Below are positions 43,974 to 51,279 of a DNA stretch of 64,000 nt, one piece after another. Every line of letters starts with the position of its first letter. Positions within the stretch are counted from its first letter, which is position 1. Position numbers and translations under genes: made by a program. The stretch covers positions 1-64,000 of the forward strand of contig CANMLG010000015.1 in the NCBI GenBank assembly GCA_947498765.1, given 5' to 3'. The notes beneath the pieces are model-generated. The model was given only the letters and a program-made list of their open reading frames with translations, was not told the origin of the DNA and made no database searches. This DNA comes from an uncultured Aquimarina sp. (GTDB lineage Bacteria; Bacteroidota; Bacteroidia; Flavobacteriales; Flavobacteriaceae).

Positions 43974-44097
43974 TTTATTATTAATGTATAATTTCCTTGG
44001 ACTTTGTAAAATTTAATATTGTTTAAACAGAATGTTTATTATCTAATTTCTTTAGTGTTTTTATATACAAGTTTTATAGTTTTGACGTTTTAGTACT

Positions 44098-46479
44098 ATG
44101 AATATTAAATTGCCCGTGTTTAAAAAGAATTTTGTCAGTTGTTTTTTTCTGTTAATTAGTATTTTTTATGCTAATGTTACTCTTGCAAATTCGATATTAA
44201 AAAACAACTTTTTTATTAAAGGAACTTATGAGGAAGCTGGCTTGATTTTAAAGTATACAGGTGTAATTAAGTTTTTTGTATCAAGCGAAACCAAAAGTGT
44301 AAATGATCTAGCTTTTAATTATAAATTAACATCTTTTTCTATAGAGGAGGTCGTTTATGAAGGTCAAAGATACCGAGGACATGATTTGTTTGGAATTACT
44401 TTTCCTTATGAAGTTTTAGTAAATATGGATATAAATTCACAATTAATCTATAAAGATCAAAAGCAATTTGTAAAGGAATTACAGTTAAGAGGGAATAAAT
44501 ATGAAATGTTTTCATTAACCGATAAGGAAAAACAATATTTTAGTTCGTTAAATATTTCTTTTGCCAATTTAGATAGAGGATTTGGTTTTAAATTTAAGCT
44601 TTTAGAAACTTTGAAAATTACTAAGTTATATAGCAATGATTTATTTGTTTCCGATATTATTGATTTTATACAGGATAACGCTACAGAAAAATCAAAAAAA
44701 CAAAATGAAGAAGAGTATACGCGTTTATTAACCGAGGGGAATATTCGTCTGAGTGAAAATAATTATGAGCAGGCTTTATTTTCTTTTTTAAAAGCAAAAA
44801 AATATACAGCAACCACTGATTTTGTCAAAGATAAAATTGCGATAGTTGATAGTTATTTAAATAAGTCAAGATCAAAATATCGTTGGAAAAATAACAACGA
44901 AGAAAAAGCTGTTGAAGTAAGCCCATTATTGAGTTTAAAAAACGATTTGAAGATAAGTGCTTCTTTTGATTCTTTTTCTAAAGAAAAAACCTTTTATAAA
45001 TTAGTTGATAAAGCTGATGATTATATAACAAAAGGAAATTATGAAAAAGCTATTGAAATATTAAATCAGTCTAAAAAATATACTACTAATAAAGTTGTTG
45101 TTAATAATGGAATTGTTGTTATTGAAGATGAAATTAAGAAAGGAGGTTTAAAAAACAAAGTTAAACGCAGTGGGTCCGAGCAAGCAAGAATAGATAAAGA
45201 ACGAAAAGAAAAAGAAGCGTTATTTGCAGATTATAAAGAATATAGTGAGGCGCGAAAATTAAAGAAAAAGGATATTGTTGATAAAATTAAGAAAGATGAA
45301 ATCCTAAAAAAAACAAAACTAAAAGGGATATCACCAAAAGGGAAAGTTTCTAATAATGAAAAATCTTATAGTGATTTGTTAAAGCTTGGTGGAGATTATT
45401 TAACAAAAAAAGAGTTTGTAAAATCTCAAAAAGCCTATCAAGAAGCGCGTAAAAAAACAACAAATAAAGCAGCTATTGATAAAATTTTAATAGCTGTAAA
45501 TAAGTTAGCAGCTACAGAAAAGAAAAAAACAGCTAAAAAATCAGTTCCTTCAAATCTGGTAAATAGAAATTTAAAAGAAAAATCTAAGTTTAAAAAAGAA
45601 AAGAGAGTTTCAAAAACAGAAAACGGCAGTTTTAATTCTAAATCGGATGAAATAGTAGTGTTGGAGGCTACTAACACTTCTAATACTGATGAATTAGAAA
45701 AGGAAAAAAAACAGACTACTAAACGAGTAAAAAAAGTTAGACAGAAAAAATCAGAAGTTGTTAGCGGTATCAAAACAACAAGAGAAAGAGAAGGAAATAT
45801 CGCTTCTGTAAGAAAAAATAAAATTGAATTTATAGCATCGACTGATGTTATACATGCAGAGAAAAAAAAATCTAGAAAGAAGCGCAATTTACTAAGTTTA
45901 AGGAAAGGATTTATAAAATATAGAAGGGATGAGCAGGCTGTTGTAGATAATCATGATGATATTTTAATTCCTTTTGGGAAATATAAAATAATGTATTACA
46001 GAGCTGGATTTGCTAGGATAAAATTGCAAGATTCTATAGCCTTAAAAACAGTGGAATGTACTGGAAAGAATGAGGAATATTCATGGTCAGCTCGAGTATA
46101 TCAAAATCCATGGTTTGAAACTGTTATAAATGATGAAGGAGAATATGTGGATGATATGTTAAAAAAAGTAGAGATTTATGTGGTGGACAATGTAAGTTTA
46201 TTACCCTATGAAGATTTATCAAATGAAATAATTGAAGCTTACAAAGATCCTAATCCATATTTGGGAACAACTCGGATTTCGGCACATAATTTATGGAACA
46301 GAAAACATTCTGATGAACCAGAGGTTATAAAAAGAAGAGCAGAAATAGCACGTTTTAAAGCAGCTTCAAAACTAGAAGCTTATCAAGGAGCTGATGGATG
46401 TAGGGAAAAGGTGGCCAATTCTGTACGGGAGATTTATGAATATTATGAAAAGAATGGCTATGAAGTTATTCTTAAATAA
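44098..46479 (+). CDS. unrecognised exported protein with three TPR-like repeats and a basic linker
   Basis: A 793-residue protein with an N-terminal hydrophobic stretch (KNFVSCFFLLISIFYANVTLA). I do not recognise the family. Three repeats of about 53 residues are visible at about 204-256, 295-347 and 420-474. Each has the form Y-x-x-L-...-G-x-x-x-L/Y-x-x-x-(N/E)-(Y/F)-...-A-x-x-x-x-Y/K, like tetratricopeptide helices. A long Lys/Arg/Ser-rich linker (about 475-635) precedes a conserved-looking C-terminal domain (640-793: IPFGKYKIMYYRAGFARIKL, EYSWSARVYQNPWFETVI). It follows the TonB receptor by 124 bases. A scaffold or envelope-assembly role is possible but not shown. Confidence 0.55.
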   Translation: MNIKLPVFKKNFVSCFFLLISIFYANVTLANSILKNNFFIKGTYEEAGLILKYTGVIKFFVSSETKSVNDLAFNYKLTSFSIEEVVYEGQRYRGHDLFGITFPYEVLVNMDINSQLIYKDQKQFVKELQLRGNKYEMFSLTDKEKQYFSSLNISFANLDRGFGFKFKLLETLKITKLYSNDLFVSDIIDFIQDNATEKSKKQNEEEYTRLLTEGNIRLSENNYEQALFSFLKAKKYTATTDFVKDKIAIVDSYLNKSRSKYRWKNNNEEKAVEVSPLLSLKNDLKISASFDSFSKEKTFYKLVDKADDYITKGNYEKAIEILNQSKKYTTNKVVVNNGIVVIEDEIKKGGLKNKVKRSGSEQARIDKERKEKEALFADYKEYSEARKLKKKDIVDKIKKDEILKKTKLKGISPKGKVSNNEKSYSDLLKLGGDYLTKKEFVKSQKAYQEARKKTTNKAAIDKILIAVNKLAATEKKKTAKKSVPSNLVNRNLKEKSKFKKEKRVSKTENGSFNSKSDEIVVLEATNTSNTDELEKEKKQTTKRVKKVRQKKSEVVSGIKTTREREGNIASVRKNKIEFIASTDVIHAEKKKSRKKRNLLSLRKGFIKYRRDEQAVVDNHDDILIPFGKYKIMYYRAGFARIKLQDSIALKTVECTGKNEEYSWSARVYQNPWFETVINDEGEYVDDMLKKVEIYVVDNVSLLPYEDLSNEIIEAYKDPNPYLGTTRISAHNLWNRKHSDEPEVIKRRAEIARFKAASKLEAYQGADGCREKVANSVREIYEYYEKNGYEVILK

Positions 46480-46528
46480 GAACAAAAAATATTTTTAATA
46501 AAAAAAGCTTAAAATCCATAATTAATTG

Positions 46529-46536
46529 TAATTTTG
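46529..46536 (+). promoter_or_regulatory. putative -7 element of the arginine block
   Basis: TAATTTTG matches TAnnTTTG exactly. Transcription would start near 46543, a few bases before the pairing elements of the leader. No clear TTG is seen at -33. It lies 50 bases downstream of the stop of the preceding gene. Confidence 0.45.
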
Positions 46537-46555
46537 CGGTCTTAATATTAACGAA

Positions 46556-46747
46556 AGGGGCTTAGGCCGACGATTTAGAGTTAATAATTATTATGGAAAC
46601 TTCGGTGAAAACAGAAAACCACATATCAATTATTTCTTCAACTTTGATGTTTGTTATCAAAGGAATCGTTGTGCGTTTTCCAGTACGTCGCCCCTAGGGG
46701 TGTACAATCTATTAGAGAAAAGCCTTGCTTTTCCACTTTCAAGTTAA
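46556..46747 (+). promoter_or_regulatory. structured leader with competing pairings, candidate attenuator of the arg block
   Basis: AGGGG (46556-46560) and CGACG (46568-46572), with a 7-nt bulge between, can pair with CGTCGCCCCT (46686-46695), which spans the last Arg codons and stop of the leader ORF. The same 3' segment can instead fold on itself: CCCCTAGGGG (46691-46700) flanked by GTAC on both sides. A third hairpin, GAAAAGC/GCTTTTC (46717-46723 with 46727-46733), follows. Long-range pairing and local folding exclude one another, as in peptide-coded attenuators. No strong U tract follows, so control of translation or processing is as likely as termination. Confidence 0.5.
46593..46697 (+). 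CDS. candidate leader peptide, 34 residues, arginine-rich end
   Basis: An ATG-started ORF in the 376-base gap before the GNAT gene. It begins METSVKTENHISIISS and ends VVRFPVRRP, with three Arg codons (CGT, CGT, CGC) among its last seven sense codons. The stop TAG lies within the palindrome CCCCTAGGGG. Position between a -7 box and an arginine-synthesis block, and overlap with alternative structures, suggest a ribosome-stalling leader. The -1 frame stays open past the stop for 17 codons to a TAA at 46745-46747, so a frameshift or a sequencing indel would give a 51-residue product. I cannot say whether the peptide is conserved. Confidence 0.5.
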   Translation: METSVKTENHISIISSTLMFVIKGIVVRFPVRRP

Positions 46748-46855
46748 TTTTATAGCATAAATAAAAAAGGATTTGTATTCATTTTTATTTTGAATATCGA
46801 ATAAAGTAAAATTTTGGCTTATAGTTTGTTACTTAAAGCCTTTAGCTAATATATA

Positions 46856-47485
46856 TTGAGTCAAGTAAAAGTTATTATAGCAAATGAAAGTCATTTTAAA
46901 TTTGCTGACCAAATTTGTAAAGTAATTGAGTCTTCTGCAAAAGACAGAGGTACAGGGATTGCTAAACGAACACCAGAATACATTGAGAAAAAGATGCGTG
47001 ATGGTAATGCAGTTATTGCCCTTAAAGGCAAAGAATTTGCAGGATTTTGCTATATAGAAGCATGGAGTCACGGAAAGTATGTAGCCCATTCAGGTTTAAT
47101 TGTACATCCAAATTTTAGAAAACAAGGTTTGGCAAAAAAAATTAAAGAATTTATTTTTAATTATTCTTTAGATAAATATCCTAAAGCTAAAATTTTTGGT
47201 ATCACGACTGGCTTAGCAGTCATGAAAATTAATTCAAAACTAGGCTATAAACCTGTAACTTTTTCAGAGTTAACAGATGATCCAAAATTTTGGGCTGGAT
47301 GCCAGACATGTACTAATTTCGAAATTTTAAAATCAAAAGATTATAAAATGTGTATGTGTACAGGAATGCTGTATGACCCTAAGGAAATTCATGATGAAGA
47401 ATTAAATGAACTTGAAGAAAGTTGGTTTAAGGAAAAAGTAATAAAACGACTAAAACGAATCAAGCAACGAATGTTGAAACAATAG
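46856..47485 (+). CDS. GNAT-family N-acetyltransferase of the arginine block
   Basis: A 209-residue acetyltransferase started at TTG 46856 (MSQVKVIIANESHFKFADQI). The acetyl-CoA loop is HPNFRKQGLAKKIKEFIF near residues 83-100. The C-terminus has a Cys cluster (AGCQTC, KMCMCTGM) and a basic tail. Its place directly upstream of argG in Bacteroidota-type arginine clusters makes it a candidate for the first step, N-acylation of glutamate, as this lineage lacks a classical argA in the window. Whether acetyl or succinyl is transferred is not visible. Confidence 0.78.
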   Translation: MSQVKVIIANESHFKFADQICKVIESSAKDRGTGIAKRTPEYIEKKMRDGNAVIALKGKEFAGFCYIEAWSHGKYVAHSGLIVHPNFRKQGLAKKIKEFIFNYSLDKYPKAKIFGITTGLAVMKINSKLGYKPVTFSELTDDPKFWAGCQTCTNFEILKSKDYKMCMCTGMLYDPKEIHDEELNELEESWFKEKVIKRLKRIKQRMLKQ

Positions 47486-47543
47486 AACTTTTAATAAAAG
47501 TATATAGTTTTTATAATAATATAATTCAAAGAGTAATTTTTAA

Positions 47544-47589
47544 AGTACAAGAATAAAGTCTTATTGTATTGTGCTTAATACTCTGTACT
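47544..47589 (+). repeat. degenerate heptad inverted repeat before argG
   Basis: Left arm AGTACAA, GAATAAA (47544-47557). Right arm heptads TTGTGCT, TAATACT, CTGTACT (47569-47589), whose reverse complement (AGTACAG, AGTATTA, AGCACAA) resembles the left arm. The right arm ends 8 bases before the argG ATG. Confidence 0.55.
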
Positions 47590-47597
47590 AATAAAAT

Positions 47598-48788
47598 ATG
47601 GAAAAAGTAGTAGTAGCTTATAGCGGTGGTTTAGACACCACATATTGTGTAAAGTATTTAATGCATGAGAAAAATATGGAAGTGCATACGGTGTTAGTAA
47701 ACACTGGTGGTTTTTCTGATCAAGAATTAAAAGATACGGAAGAGCGTGCTTATGCCATTGGGAGTAAATCTCATGCAAATCTTACTATTTTAGATAAATT
47801 TTATGAAAAAGCAGTAAAGTATTTGATTTATGGAAATGTATTAAAGAATAATACCTATCCATTATCAGTTAGTGCAGAGCGTATTTTTCAAGCTATTGAG
47901 GTTATTGAGTATGCCAAGTCTGTAGGAGCTAAATATATTGCTCATGGTAGTACAGGAGCGGGTAATGATCAAATTCGTTTTGATGTTATTTTTCAAACTC
48001 TGGCACCAGGGATTGAAATTATTACACCAATCCGTGACTTAAAGTTAACACGCCAAGAAGAAGTTGATTATTTAAAAGACTATGGTGTTGAATATTCATG
48101 GGAAAAAGCACAATACTCTATTAATAAAGGGATTTGGGGAACAAGTGTTGGAGGAGCAGAAACCTTAACATCTAATCAAGCTTTGCCAAGTGAAGCCTAC
48201 CCAAGTCAGTTGAAAAGAGAGGATACTGAAAAGGTGGTTTTAAACTTTGAAAAAGGAGAGCTAGTAGGTTTGAATGGAGAAAAGGCAAATCCAATAAAAA
48301 ACATTCAAAAATTAGAGGAGTTAGCCAGTCAATTTGCTATCGGTCGCGATATTCATGTAGGCGATACTATAATAGGAATTAAAGGACGTGTAGGTTTTGA
48401 AGCTGCAGCACCAATGGTTATTATAAAAGCGCATCATTTATTAGAAAAGCATACGCAAACCAAATGGCAACAATATTGGGGTGAACAATTGGCGAATTGG
48501 TACGGAATGTTATTGCACGAAGGAAATTATTTAGATCCTGTAATGCGTGATGTAGAGGCGTTTTTGGAAAGTTCTCAAAATTCGGTAACCGGAGATGTTA
48601 TTGTGGAATTAAAACCTTATAACTTTAGTTTAATAGGAATTGAATCTGATTTTGATTTAATGAAATCTGACTTTGGTCAATATGGTGAAGTTAATGAAGG
48701 TTGGACAGCAGATGATGCTAAAGGATTTATTAAAATTTATGGTAATGCCAACAAAATTTACCATAACGTAAATAAAACGTTTGAATAA
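47598..48788 (+). CDS. argG: argininosuccinate synthase
   Basis: A 396-residue enzyme of the N-type ATP pyrophosphatase group. The PP-loop is VAYSGGLDTTYCVK at residues 5-18, then IAHGSTGAGNDQIRFDV and the synthase domain YSWEKAQYSINKGIWGTSVGGAETL. It joins citrulline and aspartate with ATP. Length and motifs are normal. It follows the GNAT gene by 112 bases and precedes argC by 88 bases. Both gaps contain heptad inverted repeats. Confidence 0.95.
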   Translation: MEKVVVAYSGGLDTTYCVKYLMHEKNMEVHTVLVNTGGFSDQELKDTEERAYAIGSKSHANLTILDKFYEKAVKYLIYGNVLKNNTYPLSVSAERIFQAIEVIEYAKSVGAKYIAHGSTGAGNDQIRFDVIFQTLAPGIEIITPIRDLKLTRQEEVDYLKDYGVEYSWEKAQYSINKGIWGTSVGGAETLTSNQALPSEAYPSQLKREDTEKVVLNFEKGELVGLNGEKANPIKNIQKLEELASQFAIGRDIHVGDTIIGIKGRVGFEAAAPMVIIKAHHLLEKHTQTKWQQYWGEQLANWYGMLLHEGNYLDPVMRDVEAFLESSQNSVTGDVIVELKPYNFSLIGIESDFDLMKSDFGQYGEVNEGWTADDAKGFIKIYGNANKIYHNVNKTFE

Positions 48789-48790
48789 CA

Positions 48791-48870
48791 AGTACACAGT
48801 ACAGAGTAAAGAGTATTAAGTTTTTCAATATAAAATTTTGCTCTTTACTCAGTACTCAGTACTCAGTACT
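48791..48870 (+). repeat. heptad inverted repeat between argG and argC
   Basis: Left arm: AGTACAC, AGTACAG, AGTAAAG, AGTATTA (48791-48818). Right arm: CTCTTTACT, then three CAGTACT units (48841-48870). AGTACAGAGTAAAGAG on the left and the reverse complement of the right arm agree at 15 of 16 positions, so a long hairpin can form around an AT-rich loop. The right arm ends 6 bases before the argC ATG. Confidence 0.8.
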
Positions 48871-48876
48871 TTTATT

Positions 48877-49860
48877 ATGAAAAAATTAAAAATAGGAATC
48901 ATTGGAGGTTCTGGATATACAGCGGGAGAGTTATTACGTTTATTAATAAACCATCCAAATGCAGAGCTTGATTTTGTGTTTAGTACAACCAATGCAGGTA
49001 AGCCTTTGGATATAGCACACCCAGATTTAATAGGTGATACAACACTATTATTTACCGATAAAGTAAACTCTGAGGTAGACGTGTTATTTCTGTGTTTAGG
49101 CCATGGACGTTCACGCGCTTTTTTAGAAGCCAACGAATTTTCAGCATCAACAAAAGTGATTGATTTAGGAAATGACTTTCGTTTACTAGCTGATAAGGAA
49201 TTTCAAGGCCGAGATTTTGTGTATGGTTTACCAGAATTGAATAAGGAAGCGATTGTAAGTGCCAAAAATATAGCGAATCCAGGTTGTTTTGCAACAGCAA
49301 TTCAATTGGCTTTATTACCATTAGCAAATGCTGAAGTGATAAATGAAGCGGTACATGTAAATGCAACTACAGGAAGTACAGGAGCAGGAGTTTCACCTTC
49401 AGCAACTACACATTTTAGTTGGAGAGATAATAATTTTTCGAGTTACAAAGTGTTTTCTCATCAGCATTTAGGCGAAATTAATCAGAGTGCAAAACAGTTA
49501 CAATCAACTCATAACCAACCTATTTTCTTTATTCCAAATAGGGGGAATTTTAGTCGTGGTATTTATGCTACGGTGTATACAAAGTTTAATGGCACACTTG
49601 ATGAGGCTTTAAATTTATATCAAGAGTTTTATAAGGATGCAACATTTACTGTAATATCAAATACTCCAATAGCATTAAAGCAAGTGGTTAATACAAACAA
49701 ATGTATTTTATATGTGGATGTTAAGGATGGAATGGTATTAGTAACTTCTTTAATTGATAATTTAATAAAAGGAGCCTCAGGACAAGCAATTCATAACATG
49801 AATTTAATGTTTGGATTAGATGAAAAAACAGGCTTGAATTTAAAAAGTTCGGCTTTTTAG
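48877..49860 (+). CDS. argC: N-acetyl-gamma-glutamyl-phosphate reductase
   Basis: A 327-residue NADPH enzyme. The Rossmann motif is IGIIGGSGYTAGELLRLL. The catalytic Cys is in IANPGCFATAIQLALLPL, followed by TGSTGAGVSPS and SYKVFSHQHLGEI. It reduces N-acyl-glutamyl phosphate to the semialdehyde in arginine synthesis; Bacteroidota versions may use N-succinyl substrates. The start is the ATG at 48877; an ORF beginning at 48838 would translate the heptad repeat (MLFTQYSVLSTF) and is not real. Confidence 0.95.
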   Translation: MKKLKIGIIGGSGYTAGELLRLLINHPNAELDFVFSTTNAGKPLDIAHPDLIGDTTLLFTDKVNSEVDVLFLCLGHGRSRAFLEANEFSASTKVIDLGNDFRLLADKEFQGRDFVYGLPELNKEAIVSAKNIANPGCFATAIQLALLPLANAEVINEAVHVNATTGSTGAGVSPSATTHFSWRDNNFSSYKVFSHQHLGEINQSAKQLQSTHNQPIFFIPNRGNFSRGIYATVYTKFNGTLDEALNLYQEFYKDATFTVISNTPIALKQVVNTNKCILYVDVKDGMVLVTSLIDNLIKGASGQAIHNMNLMFGLDEKTGLNLKSSAF

Positions 49861-49865
49861 ATAGC

Positions 49866-49975
49866 GATTAGAAGTTAGATTTTAGATCGCTTCACTGTTA
49901 GAAAATTTTTAAGAAGTATAATGTGGTTATTTTGGAAGTTGTACTGACAACTAACAACTAACAACTAACAACTAA
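49866..49975 (+). repeat. heptad repeats in inverted arrangement between argC and argD
   Basis: Left arm heptads GATTAGA, AGTTAGA, TTTTAGA (49866-49886). Right arm GTACTGA, then four exact CAACTAA units (49941-49975), followed by AAAA and the ATG. The TTAG of the left units is complementary to the CTAA of the right units, so an imperfect hairpin can form over a loop of about 50 nt. Confidence 0.75.
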
Positions 49976-49979
49976 AAAA

Positions 49980-51122
49980 ATGAAACTATTCGATGTATAC
50001 CCATTATATAATGTAGAGCCTGTAAAGGCAGAAGATTGTACAGTTTGGGATAAAGAAGGAAAAGAATATTTAGATTTATATGGTGGTCATGCCGTAATTT
50101 CGATTGGTCATGCTCATCCGCATTATGTAAATAAGTTAAAAACCCAATTAGATCAAATTGGATTTTATAGTAATGCCGTTCAAAATTCATTACAAAAGGA
50201 ATTAGCAGATAAATTAGGGAAGTTATCAGATTGTGATGATTATGAATTGTTTTTATGTAGTTCTGGAGCAGAAGCTAATGAAAATGCATTAAAATTAGCG
50301 TCTTTTCATAATGGTAAACACAGAGTTGTGGCATTTCAAAATGGATTTCATGGCCGTACTTCTGCAGCAGTTGCGGCAACAGATAATAAAGCAATCATTG
50401 CGCCTATTAATGCACAACAACAAGTAACTATTTTGCCATTAGGTGATTTAAGCATGGTTGAAGCTGAATTAAAAAAGGGAGATGTTTGTGCGGTAATCAT
50501 AGAGCCAGTTCAAGGAGTAGGAGGTTTAGATCAAGCGGATACAGAATTTTTTCAAGGCTTATCTAAGTTATGTAAACAACATGATACTTGTTTGATTTTG
50601 GACGAAGTGCAATCTGGTTTTGGTAGAACTGGAAAATTTTTCGGTTTTCAACATCATAATATTGATCCAGATATCATTTCTATGGCTAAAGGAATGGGGA
50701 ATGGGTTTCCTATTGGTGGAATTTTAATTGCACCACATATCAAATCAAAATATGGATTGTTGGGAACTACTTTTGGAGGAAACCATTTAGCTTGTGCAGC
50801 TTGTATAGCTGTATTAGATGTATTAGAAAAAGAAAGCTTAATTCAAAAGGCAGCCATTACTGGAGAATATTTCATGGAAAAAGCTAGAGAAATCTCTGGA
50901 GTAATCAATTTGAAGGGAAGAGGTTTAATGCTAGGGGTCGAATTTAGTGAGCCTGTAGGTGAATTACGTAAACAATTAATTTACGAAAAGCATATGTTTA
51001 CAGGTGGAGCCAAAAATAAGAACCTATTGCGTATTTTACCTCCTTTGACCATTCAAAAAGAGCAAATTGATGCTTTTATTGAGGCTGTAAAAGAAGTAGT
51101 CAATTCAGAAGTTAAGCAATAA
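49980..51122 (+). CDS. argD: acetylornithine/succinylornithine aminotransferase-type enzyme
   Basis: A 380-residue class III aminotransferase. Landmarks are FDVYPLYNVEPVKAEDCTVWDKEGKEYLDLYGGHAVISIGHAHPHYV, SSGAEANENALKLA, FHGRTSAA, CLILDEVQSGFGRTGK and the PLP lysine in SMAKGMGNGFPIGGIL. It converts N-acyl-glutamate semialdehyde to N-acyl-ornithine. The arginine context supports argD over the related ornithine or GABA aminotransferases. A hairpin and another heptad repeat separate it from proA. Confidence 0.9.
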   Translation: MKLFDVYPLYNVEPVKAEDCTVWDKEGKEYLDLYGGHAVISIGHAHPHYVNKLKTQLDQIGFYSNAVQNSLQKELADKLGKLSDCDDYELFLCSSGAEANENALKLASFHNGKHRVVAFQNGFHGRTSAAVAATDNKAIIAPINAQQQVTILPLGDLSMVEAELKKGDVCAVIIEPVQGVGGLDQADTEFFQGLSKLCKQHDTCLILDEVQSGFGRTGKFFGFQHHNIDPDIISMAKGMGNGFPIGGILIAPHIKSKYGLLGTTFGGNHLACAACIAVLDVLEKESLIQKAAITGEYFMEKAREISGVINLKGRGLMLGVEFSEPVGELRKQLIYEKHMFTGGAKNKNLLRILPPLTIQKEQIDAFIEAVKEVVNSEVKQ

Positions 51123-51124
51123 GA

Positions 51125-51174
51125 AATTTAAGAAGCTAAATTGACTAATAAACTAGTATTAGCTTCTTTAAATT
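51125..51174 (+). terminator. hairpin after argD, terminator-like without U tract
   Basis: AATTTAAGAAGCTAA (51125-51139) pairs with TTAGCTTCTTTAAATT (51159-51174) with a single bulged base. No run of T follows, so it may attenuate or protect the argD 3' end instead of ending transcription. Confidence 0.55.
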
Positions 51175-51189
51175 CTATAATAAATGATG

Positions 51190-51269
51190 TTTAGTTTGTA
51201 GTGTATGTTTTTAGTTGATAAAAGATCATAAAATAATCTTTCAACTCATAACTCACAACCGACAACTAA
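51190..51269 (+). repeat. degenerate heptad repeats before proA
   Basis: Right arm heptads CAACTCA, TAACTCA, CAACCGA, CAACTAA (51242-51269). The left region 51190-51217 (TTAGTTTGTAGTGTATG and onward to TTAGTTG) is an imperfect complement. The right arm ends 10 bases before the proA ATG. Confidence 0.65.
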
Positions 51270-51279
51270 AAATAATAAG

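Noticed and set aside
45438..45887. 149-codon minus-strand ORF inside the repeat-protein gene
   Set aside because: It is rich in Phe, Ser and Leu because it mirrors Lys/Glu/Asn-rich coding sequence on the other strand; no start context and no family features.
48838..48876. Extended argC N-terminus (MLFTQYSVLSTF) encoded by the heptad repeat
   Set aside because: The ATG at 48877 gives the normal Rossmann start; the extension is only translated repeat DNA.
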